Below are positions 56,352 through 64,000 of a stretch of DNA of 64,000 bases, in pieces. The position numbers and the translations under genes were made by a program. The notes below the pieces were generated by a model. That model did no database searches. It saw only the letters and a program-made list of their open reading frames with translations, and was not told where the DNA came from. Position 1 is the first letter of the stretch; each line of letters starts with the position of its first letter. The DNA comes from Vibrio litoralis DSM 17657 (GTDB lineage: Bacteria; Pseudomonadota; Gammaproteobacteria; Enterobacterales; Vibrionaceae), in assembly GCF_000426765.1 (NCBI RefSeq), contig NZ_KE384566.1:186001-250000 (forward strand). Direction: 5' to 3'.

Positions 56352-57008
56352 TTACTCAGTGAACATGTCTGCCTGAAACTCTGCCTTCTTGTTATGCAGG
56401 CCACGGTCTTCCAGCCAAGAGTAGAAACGACTTCGAGACACTTGTACCCCTTTGTCACTAAGCTTTCTTAGAACCTCAGCCTTTGACTTGTCAGAATCAA
56501 GCATATTTAATATGAACGCTGTATGCTCATCAAGCTTGGATTTAACCTTCTGTCCCTTCTGGCGGCCAGATGATAGCCCTTTGGCCTTGCGTTTGGCATG
56601 ACCCGCTTTAGCTCGCTCAGAGCGTTTCTGAGCCTCTACTGCGCTGGCAAAGGACTGTCCAATAACGGTAAAAATGATTTCAGCGTTATCAACGTTTTCT
56701 GAACTTATGATTGTGTCGTTGTATGCCAAATGTAACTCACCATATGAGGCGATCTGGCCTATAGCACCTACTAACTCCATAACCTTGTGGCGACCCAGAC
56801 GAGTTATATCCGATACAATGATGCTTTGTTGAGAGGTGATGAGGGAAGATAACTTTCGCTCACGCAGCTCTGTCTTGGTGGCAGACACATGCTCTTCGAT
56901 CCAATCCGATATTTGTATTCCACGTATAGCGGCGTACGCCTTAATCGCTTCTCGTTGTGATTCGCCATCGGCTCTTTGTGAGTCTGATACTCGAATGTAG
57001 CCAATCAT
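56352..57008 (-). CDS. Serine recombinase (resolvase/invertase family)
   Basis: A 218-residue protein from ATG 57008 (a TTG four codons upstream is possible). The catalytic Ser lies in GYIRVSDSQ (Ser8), and the arginine-containing DITRLGRHKVMEL (about residues 66-78) is present. The long E helix follows, then a C-terminal helix-turn-helix (KSKAEVLRKLSDKG, then SRSRFYSWL). The small size fits resolvases and invertases rather than large serine integrases. It begins 39 bases after the bcp stop on the same strand. It could resolve island cointegrates or belong to an older element. Confidence 0.9.
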   Translation of the reverse strand: MIGYIRVSDSQRADGESQREAIKAYAAIRGIQISDWIEEHVSATKTELRERKLSSLITSQQSIIVSDITRLGRHKVMELVGAIGQIASYGELHLAYNDTIISSENVDNAEIIFTVIGQSFASAVEAQKRSERAKAGHAKRKAKGLSSGRQKGQKVKSKLDEHTAFILNMLDSDKSKAEVLRKLSDKGVQVSRSRFYSWLEDRGLHNKKAEFQADMFTE

Positions 57009-57047
57009 GTCTGCCCCCAAGTTGCCAAGTTAATTGAACATGAACGG

Positions 57048-57512
57048 TTATTTGCTGTTTAGGTAGTCCAGTACAACTTCATGGTGATCTTTGGTTTTGA
57101 ACTTGTTGAATACATGCTCAAGGTTGCCAGACTCATCAATCAGGAAGCTTGTTCTTACAACGCCCATGTTTTCACGACCCATGAACTTCTTGAGCTGCCA
57201 AACACCGTACTTCTCACAAACTTCGTGTTCTTCATCAGCTAGTAGAGTGAAGTTAAGCTCTTGCTTGTTGATAAAGTTGGTCAGTTTTTTCGGGGTGTCT
57301 GGGCTTAAACCAAGCACAACAACGTTGTGGGCATCTAGCTCAGCTTTAGTATCACGCAGACCTTGAGCCTGAACGGTACAGCCGGGTGTTGAAGCGCGTG
57401 GATAGAAGTAGAGTAACACCTTCTTTCCTTGAAGCTCTGAGAGCGTCACTGGGTTATTGTCTTGGTCATTCAGAGTGAAATCTGGTGCAGTTTGTCCGAC
57501 TTCGATTGCCAT
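57048..57512 (-). CDS. bcp: Island-borne thioredoxin-dependent peroxiredoxin Bcp
   Basis: A 154-residue 1-Cys/atypical 2-Cys peroxiredoxin that reduces organic and hydrogen peroxides. The peroxidatic Cys is in STPGCTVQAQ (Cys45); Gln takes the place of E. coli's Cys50, and Cys99 remains. The C-terminal segment MGRENMGVVRTSFLIDE differs from the native remnant at 47451, and the third-codon positions are widely different, so the whole gene is foreign rather than a recent duplicate. Its presence restores the function lost by insertion. Confidence 0.93.
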   Translation of the reverse strand: MAIEVGQTAPDFTLNDQDNNPVTLSELQGKKVLLYFYPRASTPGCTVQAQGLRDTKAELDAHNVVVLGLSPDTPKKLTNFINKQELNFTLLADEEHEVCEKYGVWQLKKFMGRENMGVVRTSFLIDESGNLEHVFNKFKTKDHHEVVLDYLNSK

Positions 57513-57623
57513 TGGTTTTGTCCTTACTTTCTCAACTAGTGGTATTTGGCGTGGCGTTTTTCACCACGTCCCTTTTAGAGCATTCTTGTTACGTTAGAGT
57601 GTACACTTTTATCGAAAATCCAG

Positions 57624-57655
57624 TGTCCTGTCTAGTGATTACTCCAAACAGGACA
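57624..57655. repeat. Inverted repeat upstream of the island bcp
   Basis: TGTCCTGT (57624-57631) and ACAGGACA (57648-57655) flank 16 bases. Lies between the small coiled-coil gene and bcp; it may be a terminator of the recombinase operon or a regulatory site for bcp. No T run follows. Confidence 0.45.
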
Positions 57656-57678
57656 AGGTTGAGTGGCAGTGCTAAACA

Positions 57679-58182
57679 CTACTTTAGTTTTCTAAATGGG
57701 TGTGCAACCACATTGTCTAAACGAGTCGAGACGATTTTATCCATCGCTTTTTCTCGCTGGCTCTCATGCAGCATATCCATAAGCTCTTGAACTACTTTTA
57801 CATGAATGGATGCTTGAGCGGCCAAGGCCTCTTTATGGCTTTGAGCCTCATCGTAATATTCTTTTTTCTTCTTATTGGCTTGCGTTCGCTCACCTTTGAG
57901 CGCTTTTATTTCCTTTTGAAGCACTTCAATAGGGGAGTCTGTAGCCTCATCTTGAGCAACTTGCACCTCCAGTGATTTGTTTTTTATCATCAGAACGACA
58001 TCTCCATGCCTTCTGAGTGCACCAGCGGAAAGCCCTGCTTCTTTTTCAACATTGCTGTTGTTGATTTTGAGCTTGCCTTTTCGCGCCTTATTACGCAGTT
58101 CTTTTGATGTTAACTTTGCTACATCGCCGCTCAACAGTCTTTCTAATGCTTCGATTAGCTTCTTTTTGGTGGTCTGTGACAT
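57679..58182 (-). CDS. Small coiled-coil protein, fourth gene of the recombinase operon
   Basis: A 167-residue basic protein. Residues about 35-75 may form a helix-turn-helix (INNSNVEKEAGLSAGALRRHG), and residues 85-150 a strong coiled coil (LQKEIKALKGERTQANKKKKE). Its ATG overlaps the stop of the preceding recombinase (TAATG). By position and build it resembles TnpC of Tn554-type elements, which steers integration; in gamma-mobile-trio islands a third protein has a comparable place. The assignment is inferred from context. Confidence 0.8.
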   Translation of the reverse strand: MSQTTKKKLIEALERLLSGDVAKLTSKELRNKARKGKLKINNSNVEKEAGLSAGALRRHGDVVLMIKNKSLEVQVAQDEATDSPIEVLQKEIKALKGERTQANKKKKEYYDEAQSHKEALAAQASIHVKVVQELMDMLHESQREKAMDKIVSTRLDNVVAHPFRKLK

Positions 58183-60377
58183 TATGAAAGAACTCCGAAT
58201 GGGATGAGTAATTCTCTAACTTCATTAGGAAAAACAACAGGCTCATAGTCGATACCTAAATCACCCATAATACGTTCAGCCGCTTGAATTTTAATGTAAG
58301 ATTCAGAGGCTGTTTGAGGGGTGAGTTCATTATTTTCAATATCGTAAAGCATGTGAATTTCAGCTTCTTTACGCTTTGCTTCAGCAAATACGGCATCCAC
58401 GATGTAGTCATTCTTGCAATCTACGCATTCAATTAGGTTAACAAGTGTTCTCAAACCACAAGTAGTTGAAGTACAATATATCCCGGGCGCAACCGCATGA
58501 AGGTGTCGGTTTTGATTTCGAATTTGCTTTTTCCAATAATTAAGAGAAAGCATGTCATTATCCACTTTGTCTCTGAATAAGTTACGGTTGGTTTTGGTCA
58601 TGCTTTTAGCAAACTCTTTGCCTTTACCGCCTGCAACTCTTTCTTTGTTTGCCAATTTCTCATATATGCTTAAGTAGACACGGGCTTTTTGGTTGATTCG
58701 TTCTTCATCAACTTCATTCGCTAGTGTCTTTTTCTTTTGTCTGATTTTTTGAAATTTACTGGCATTTTTAGCGTAGTGTCGCGTCATTGCGATAGACACA
58801 TGACTAAATTGCTGTTTGAGTTGCGGGTAGTTACAAAGCTCGTAACCAATTAAGTAGTAAGCAAAAGAGCGGCGAAGTTGGTGTGGCGTAAACTCGTAAT
58901 TGCTACCCACTTCAAACGATAAATTGGGGTCAGATACTTTTAGGTCAATTAGGTCTTCATTGGTTAGCGTAAGCTCTTCACTCATTGCATTTTTAAACCA
59001 AGCTTGAGAGTGCCTTCCTATTGTCGCTTTGCCTGCTTCACTAAAATCCTCTGTTATTTTATGGAAGAAGGATTGTGAGCTAGGATGCTTTTTTCTAAGT
59101 GGTGTGTGCAGCGCTTGAAGAACTTCATAAGCTTTCATACCAATCTCGGTGGTAACAAACTCATCTTGTATTGATTGAGAGCCTTTGGTGGTTTTTGATA
59201 AGTCGGCATGGACAACATATATATTTTGGCGTTCGATTATGTCTTCGGTACAGCCCTGAGCGGTGTTCAGGTTATACATTTCATCGCCTCTCATCCCTGT
59301 TCGAGCCATTAATCCCCATAAGCAACCACCGTTAAGCGTCTTAAAAAGCGCAAGAGCCCCTCTTAGGTTGGTGATTGTCCAGTGACCAATCGTTAGCTCA
59401 CGTTCGGTGTGGGAATTATCAATGTTGTGGTAAAGAATCTCTGGTTTATGGTGGTGAAGAAGCGTCAATATGTCATCTTCATTTGGAGAATGCAGGGCGG
59501 TGAAGGCATGTTTAAAAGCAATGGTGCGCTTTTTTGGATCTTGATTCGTCTTGGTTAAGTACCATGTGATACCACCGTTTTTTTTTCTAGCTTCACCACT
59601 GACCAGATACTTAGCATAACCTACATAGGCTTTTTCAAAATAGGTGGTAATGTAATCTGTTAATTGCCCTAGTTCATAACGAAAAGCGTGAGCTTTATTA
59701 ATCATATCTTCTGACTTTTGAAGCCCTAGATAGTAGAGCCTTTGTGGAACGACGGTATATTGTTTAGCCTCTTTAAGCTTTAAACCAAAATCTGAGGCGT
59801 TAAGTTTTTTATTTAGGTTAACCTCAAATGGCAAACCTTTGGCTTCCACATAAAGGCGATTTAACCCGTTGTAAATTCCTTCTCTTTCAAAGTCGATATC
59901 GGTAAAGCCTGTTAGTGCCCAAGTTTCGATACGGTCAAAGTTCAGCGCAGACAGCGAGTTAAGCCCCTCATTTAAAAGCGGGTTGATGATTTTTTTTAGG
60001 TGGTTTAACGCTAGATAAAGAGCGCCAAAGGAATGGTCATAAGGTGAAAGCCACATCATTTTAAGAAGGAGAGCTTTAATCTCATTTTTTAGATTGCGCT
60101 CAATCACTCTACCATCGTTCGTAAAATCTAGTGCTTGGGTTTTCTTTGCTTGCGGATCAATATAAGGCCGCAGGTTTCTCCAAGCCTCATCATCACCAAT
60201 TTTACCTAGCGATTCACCTGTTACTGTAAAGCCTATCTCAAGGGCTTCGAGTTCTTCCCAATCGCCGTGCTCAATCGCTGGCTTTAATACATCTATTAAG
60301 TAATTGGCATGAGCGCCAACGTTTTGTTGTGCTTTAATAAGCTTTTTTTTGTGCTCTAGGTCAAAGAGTTTTATCAT
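58182..60377 (-). CDS. Large tyrosine recombinase with C-terminal zinc motif
   Basis: A 731-residue protein. The catalytic domain has R363 (RTGMRGDEM), K398 (KTTKG), H499-x-x-R502 (HQLRRSFAYY), H526 (FSHVS) and Y535 (MTRHYAKN), the full tyrosine recombinase set. After it Cys635, Cys640, Cys651 and Cys654 form a likely zinc site. The 340-residue N-terminal part is not recognised. It starts 14 bases after the preceding gene with GGAGG, and its stop overlaps the next start. It is probably the second active recombinase of a multi-protein integration complex. Confidence 0.88.
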   Translation of the reverse strand: MIKLFDLEHKKKLIKAQQNVGAHANYLIDVLKPAIEHGDWEELEALEIGFTVTGESLGKIGDDEAWRNLRPYIDPQAKKTQALDFTNDGRVIERNLKNEIKALLLKMMWLSPYDHSFGALYLALNHLKKIINPLLNEGLNSLSALNFDRIETWALTGFTDIDFEREGIYNGLNRLYVEAKGLPFEVNLNKKLNASDFGLKLKEAKQYTVVPQRLYYLGLQKSEDMINKAHAFRYELGQLTDYITTYFEKAYVGYAKYLVSGEARKKNGGITWYLTKTNQDPKKRTIAFKHAFTALHSPNEDDILTLLHHHKPEILYHNIDNSHTERELTIGHWTITNLRGALALFKTLNGGCLWGLMARTGMRGDEMYNLNTAQGCTEDIIERQNIYVVHADLSKTTKGSQSIQDEFVTTEIGMKAYEVLQALHTPLRKKHPSSQSFFHKITEDFSEAGKATIGRHSQAWFKNAMSEELTLTNEDLIDLKVSDPNLSFEVGSNYEFTPHQLRRSFAYYLIGYELCNYPQLKQQFSHVSIAMTRHYAKNASKFQKIRQKKKTLANEVDEERINQKARVYLSIYEKLANKERVAGGKGKEFAKSMTKTNRNLFRDKVDNDMLSLNYWKKQIRNQNRHLHAVAPGIYCTSTTCGLRTLVNLIECVDCKNDYIVDAVFAEAKRKEAEIHMLYDIENNELTPQTASESYIKIQAAERIMGDLGIDYEPVVFPNEVRELLIPFGVLS

Positions 60378-60391
60378 GTGAGCCTCCGTAA

Positions 60392-62719
60392 CTATAGGGA
60401 TAGAATCGCATGGTCGATGGACACTCGTGGGTGACGACCTTGGGTATTAAATTTGTTCATGGCTCCATCGAATACATCGTCACTTGCCCCATCGAGAGTA
60501 AACTCAAACTGCTCGATTTTTTCTAGAGCCTCTCCTTTCGAATCGGGGAACATATCAAGCCCCTCCTTTAAAACATCGATGTATGAAATAAGCTTATAAA
60601 TAGCGTCAACCTCATCTACCGCTTTGGCAGATTGGCACTTGTGACACATATCAAACTCGGCGCAAGGCAAATCTACGTCTAGCGCATAGTTCGTTTCACG
60701 TTGTGTATTCTTACCATCGATAATGACTTGCTTTCCATTGCAAGCGATTCCATTGGGGTTAGTTTTACGCTTTTTCTCACCTTCCTCGCATGTCAGCATA
60801 GGAATACCACGCCTTTTAGCCACAGCGTTTTTTGCTTGCTCTAAGTTATTGTTAAAGAGATTTTCGATGACCTCTATACCCTGAGAGAGAATGACTTTAT
60901 TGAGGGATGGAAGCCCGTTGATGTAACTTCTCTCTATTGTTTCTTGCTTGTTTTGCAGCAAGCTTTGAACGGTTTGAATTCCTCCTTCGGCATAAGCTTG
61001 GTTGCTGCTCATTTCTCGCCAGCGACTTGATTGAAGGGATAAATAGTAATGGTTGGTTTCAACAGACCACCTGCTTATTAGGTTTGCTGAAATAGGGCTG
61101 ATGCCTTCCCAATCTGAAGGAACATTTTGGGAAGTTTTTGCTAAAAGCAGCCGTTCGTATTTCTTAGGCTGTTTGTCTGCTTTTTCTATCGCACATTGCT
61201 CAATCGCTTTAATTAACGCTAAATCAGAAGCAGGGACTTTGAAGCATTCATGTTCGCCATTTCTATAGTAAAAAGAAACGGTAACGTTGCCATCACTATC
61301 TTTTTCTGAGTAGGTGAGTGGAAGTAAAATTCCTTTGAGCGGTAAATCTGTGTAACAAGATAAAATGCAGTAGGCACTGTTGCTCGCCCCCTCCACTGCC
61401 TTACTTTTGCTAGTTGCCTGCACTTCCTTATGAACTACATTGCGACCTAAGTGATTCACGATCTTCTTTAATGTGATGTACTGTTGGTTTCGATAGGCGT
61501 AAAACAACGCTTTAAACCAAGGCAGGCTACCAGCCCGATAAGGCGATAACAGGTGCAGTTGGTTAACGAGCTTTTTAGTTAGCTCTTGCAAACTAAACGA
61601 ATCATTGACCTTGGAGTGATTATTGAGAGTAAAAAGTAACGCAGAACCGTCTTCATCACTGCCGTAGAGTTTGGACAGGCGCTCTAATAACGTTATAAAC
61701 TTCACGCCATCGCGCTTATTGACGTCAAAGAGCTCACCCACTAGCAGAGCATCGACTTCATTGTTGGCGCGAGGCTTATAGCTTGAGACTTTGACTACTT
61801 GCAGGCTCTTATCTCGCTCTTCTGCATGAACATGAATTGGGTGGGCAATGTTTCGAATGTTGCTGTCGTTCAGTGATGTGAAAAAGCACATTAAATGATA
61901 AGCAGCGCTCATCGTAAGGTTAAAGGCAGAGCCAGCATTAACCGTGGTGCCACTTTTGCTTCGACCTCCTCGTCGAGATTCCAACGATGTCGGGATGTGA
62001 ACTGTTTCCTCATGCAAACCAAGTCTAATGATAAGAGGCAGTGTTTCTGGTAAAGGGGTATTGCTTTCTTTAGCCGCAATGAACTGTGGCGCTAGAGTGA
62101 AAAATAATGTCTCTAATCGTGTAACCAGAAGCTTTTCTTCTTCATCTGAGTACCCCTTAAACGGCGCTTTTTCTCCAGTAAACCCTCGGTGGTTTCTCGC
62201 CCAATCGGAAATAGGCAAGCCGCACCATTCAAGGGCAATACGAAGAGATGAAAGCATTCCTGAAGCGGTAGATTCTTTAATCCCTAACTCATCACCATGA
62301 TTGTATTCCCATAGGCGTTTTGAAGGGGTAAACATCTTGATACGATGCCTTAACTCGCCATCGTTGCCAGCAAGCTTCAAATAGCCGTTTTCCGTGAATG
62401 GGTTAACATTTATTGCATCACAAAAAGCAAGGTAAGCGTGTAAGTTCTCGTAGTTTACTGTGACGGTGAGTGCTGAATTGCCATTGCTGACATATTGATT
62501 AGCTTTTTTGCAAAAAGACCTGATAAATACGGCTCGACTGCTTATCTTTTCATTTTCTTTGCTCCCCCCTAAATGCAATAGGTGAGAAACATCGAACTGC
62601 TGTACTTGGTTTTTATGAGATTGTTTATAAGGAATCTCAAAATTCAAAGGAGCAACATTTTGATTGTTTCGCACATGCTTGACGGCTGTGGACTGTTTTG
62701 CGATTTTGCTTTTCGCCAT
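60392..62719 (-). CDS. Large recombinase-like protein with degenerate catalytic site and zinc motif
   Basis: A 775-residue protein from ATG 62719, which overlaps the upstream stop (TAATG) with GGAGG before it. The second half has a tyrosine recombinase-like ending: RWREMSSNQAY, then GGIQTVQSLLQNKQETIERSY, where the expected HxxR His is replaced by Ser and the LLGH His by Asn, but the Tyr (about Y599) is kept. The first catalytic Arg is not found (TSLNDSNIRNI). A Cys cluster follows (C643, C660, C686, C692, C695). Likely a structural or regulatory partner of the two active recombinases. Confidence 0.78.
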   Translation of the reverse strand: MAKSKIAKQSTAVKHVRNNQNVAPLNFEIPYKQSHKNQVQQFDVSHLLHLGGSKENEKISSRAVFIRSFCKKANQYVSNGNSALTVTVNYENLHAYLAFCDAINVNPFTENGYLKLAGNDGELRHRIKMFTPSKRLWEYNHGDELGIKESTASGMLSSLRIALEWCGLPISDWARNHRGFTGEKAPFKGYSDEEEKLLVTRLETLFFTLAPQFIAAKESNTPLPETLPLIIRLGLHEETVHIPTSLESRRGGRSKSGTTVNAGSAFNLTMSAAYHLMCFFTSLNDSNIRNIAHPIHVHAEERDKSLQVVKVSSYKPRANNEVDALLVGELFDVNKRDGVKFITLLERLSKLYGSDEDGSALLFTLNNHSKVNDSFSLQELTKKLVNQLHLLSPYRAGSLPWFKALFYAYRNQQYITLKKIVNHLGRNVVHKEVQATSKSKAVEGASNSAYCILSCYTDLPLKGILLPLTYSEKDSDGNVTVSFYYRNGEHECFKVPASDLALIKAIEQCAIEKADKQPKKYERLLLAKTSQNVPSDWEGISPISANLISRWSVETNHYYLSLQSSRWREMSSNQAYAEGGIQTVQSLLQNKQETIERSYINGLPSLNKVILSQGIEVIENLFNNNLEQAKNAVAKRRGIPMLTCEEGEKKRKTNPNGIACNGKQVIIDGKNTQRETNYALDVDLPCAEFDMCHKCQSAKAVDEVDAIYKLISYIDVLKEGLDMFPDSKGEALEKIEQFEFTLDGASDDVFDGAMNKFNTQGRHPRVSIDHAILSL

Positions 62720-63999
62720 TACGACCAACCTCCGTTTATTTTGCGGTTTTTGGCTTTGGCCGTGTTGGTTTGGTCGTCTAGCTTATTCATGTATTGAATG
62801 TACTTTTCGGTGGTCGATGTGCTGGCGTGTCCCATCAATTCCGCTAAGTCACCCATAAGGTAGTCATAGCTAACATTACGCTCTTTTGACTCTTCCCAAA
62901 GCCAGTGAGTAGCAAAGGTGGAACGTAAATCATGAATTCGGTAATACCAAGAAGAGTCCACTTCCCGAATCTGCTTTCTAAGGTTTGAAAAGTGCGTTTC
63001 TAAAGTATTGGCGGAGTAAGGCGCACCTTTGTTGGAGAGAAATAGGTACGCAACGGTATCCATTTCGTTGCCTGCCTGAATAAGCTCATTACGCTTGTTT
63101 AGGTTTTTACGTTGCGTGTGACTTTCTTTGTGTATCTCTAGCTCTTCGTACAGTTCTATAGGGATTTCTACGGTACGTTCTTTACTGCCTTTAGTGTGAG
63201 TAATTTTGACTGGTATAGCATCTAAATCACTGTAGTTAGCGTTTCCGATGTCGTGAGCGGGGAAGTGAATAGCTTCATCTATTCTAAGTCCTGCTTCTGC
63301 ACATAGCTGAAAGATGAGTTTTGTCGTCTTTGGGAGTGACGTTATATGTTCATTAAATAAAGCTTTGTGCTCAGGATGCATGGGCTTGAGCTTTTTGTGA
63401 GCAGGAGTATTTTGTTTTTTAGGGAACATCCTCAGAATATTGGAAGTTTCATAAGTACGCTGAGAGCCAGATTTTGTGTGAGCTAGCATATCGTGTTGGT
63501 TTAACTTCTGATGCACTGTTTTTGTGGAGTAGTGCGTAACGATATTTTCATTGTTATTTTTGATGTAGCCGTTTTTTTGCATCCACTTATAGAATCCAAT
63601 TACCACGCCCATATAGGTGCGAGCGGTAGATAAACTAAAAGCCTCGCTGCCATTAGAGCCTTCAATATCATTGCAGTTCGCAAGCAGGAACTCAGCAAAT
63701 CGCCAAGGAGCGCCCTCTTCTTCGTACTTCGATAGGCTTTTATACGTTAGATATTCACATGGTATCTCATGACCATCTTCATCAACTTGAGAGTGGTGAG
63801 TCGAATCCAAATAACGAGTGAAAGCTAGCAAACCTTTTGTGATTGAACTTGTGTCTTTTACAGCCGCTTCACCACGTAATTTAGATACTAGATAAAGAGA
63901 CTGTGGATAAACTACTCTACCGTCAGGGGCAATGATGATATCGGTTTTCTTTATGCGTGACTTTAGGTTGGAAGGAGAGAGGTAGGGAGAGTGCGTCAC
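62719..63999 (-). CDS. Tyrosine recombinase/integrase, first gene of the operon (start near window edge)
   Basis: A 426-residue protein from GTG 63999. An N-terminal SAM-like core-binding domain (about residues 45-165) is followed by a catalytic domain with R239 (EAGLRIDEA), K270 or K273 (HTKGSKE), H356-x-x-R359 (HDLRSTFATH), H391 (LMGHAS) and Y400 (TTEKYIQY). All catalytic residues are present. The true start could lie beyond base 64000, since the frame is open to the edge. It is the presumed integrase of the island and heads the operon of four genes. Confidence 0.9.
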   Translation of the reverse strand: MTHSPYLSPSNLKSRIKKTDIIIAPDGRVVYPQSLYLVSKLRGEAAVKDTSSITKGLLAFTRYLDSTHHSQVDEDGHEIPCEYLTYKSLSKYEEEGAPWRFAEFLLANCNDIEGSNGSEAFSLSTARTYMGVVIGFYKWMQKNGYIKNNNENIVTHYSTKTVHQKLNQHDMLAHTKSGSQRTYETSNILRMFPKKQNTPAHKKLKPMHPEHKALFNEHITSLPKTTKLIFQLCAEAGLRIDEAIHFPAHDIGNANYSDLDAIPVKITHTKGSKERTVEIPIELYEELEIHKESHTQRKNLNKRNELIQAGNEMDTVAYLFLSNKGAPYSANTLETHFSNLRKQIREVDSSWYYRIHDLRSTFATHWLWEESKERNVSYDYLMGDLAELMGHASTSTTEKYIQYMNKLDDQTNTAKAKNRKINGGWS

Positions 64000-64000
64000 T

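Larger units (their letters stand above)
47589..64000. mobile_element. Genomic island inserted in bcp (right end beyond window)
   Basis: The left edge is the abrupt end of bcp similarity at 47588. Inside are a complete foreign bcp, four genes of a tyrosine-recombinase operon, a serine recombinase, an integron cassette, and defence-like cargo, none of which fits the core gene order. Vibrio and E. coli normally have gcvR next to bcp; it is absent here, so the right end must lie beyond 64000. The arrangement recalls gamma-mobile-trio islands and Tn554-type elements; identity is inferred. Confidence 0.85.

Noticed and set aside
57048..57512. Native bcp whose 3' end was swapped by the island (classic 3'-end integration)
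   Set aside because: The upstream neighbour is the recombinase operon, not gcvR, and the whole protein reads as one coherent but different Bcp. The native 5' part more likely lies beyond 64000. It cannot be fully excluded without the right flank.

Overview
The window looks like chromosome I of a Vibrio or close relative in the Vibrionaceae. The gene order follows the E. coli/Vibrio backbone closely (glnD-map-rpsB-tsf-pyrH-frr-uppS-cdsA-ispC-rseP-bamA-skp-lpxD-fabZ-lpxA-lpxB-rnhB-dnaE-accA-tilS, then glnB, yafD-mltD-gloB-yafS-rnhA-dnaQ, fadE-gmhA-yafJ, purMN/upp, and wrbA-arsC-bepA-tusA-perM-bcp). The proteins read as Vibrio-type throughout, and two ERIC-like repeats of the vibrio/enterobacterial kind are present. 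This is inferred from recognition, not from a database search.

Bases 1-47.4 kb are core chromosome. Bases 1-3.1 kb hold glnD (cut by the window edge) and map on the minus strand. Bases 3.3-24.8 kb hold a long plus-strand series for translation (rpsB, tsf, frr), isoprenoid and phospholipid precursors (uppS, cdsA, ispC), envelope proteolysis and outer-membrane assembly (rseP, bamA, skp), lipid A and fatty-acid synthesis (lpxD, fabZ, lpxA, lpxB, accA), and DNA/RNA enzymes (rnhB, dnaE, tilS). Bases 24.9-47.4 kb hold nitrogen signalling, cell-wall turnover, glyoxalase, replication proofreading, fatty-acid oxidation, heptose synthesis, purine/uracil salvage, redox enzymes and envelope quality control. 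PurR-like and FadR-like operators can be read directly.

From about 47.59 kb to beyond the right edge is a genomic island inserted in bcp. Only the last 45 codons of the native bcp remain at 47451-47588. An intact but clearly different bcp lies inside the island at 57048-57512, next to the recombination genes. At the right is a tightly packed minus-strand operon: an active-looking tyrosine recombinase, a large recombinase-like protein with missing catalytic residues, a second large tyrosine recombinase with all catalytic residues, and a small coiled-coil protein. This resembles the Tn554-type tnpABC arrangement and the gamma-mobile-trio islands of vibrios; I cannot decide between them without a search. 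A serine recombinase lies just beyond the island bcp.

The cargo looks like defence or conflict genes: a PD-(D/E)XK nuclease fused to a P-loop NTPase (894 aa); an XRE repressor divergent from a winged-helix protein plus superfamily 2 helicase pair, with two matching operator palindromes; a 55-aa small protein; and two paralogous 155-aa-class proteins, one interrupted by a stop. Between them is a single complete 1000-bp integron cassette with a VCR-type attC, in a place with no visible integrase or array. A 360-bp gene-free stretch beside it is crowded with palindromes and local repeats and includes a LexA-like box. No rRNA, tRNA or CRISPR array was recognised.
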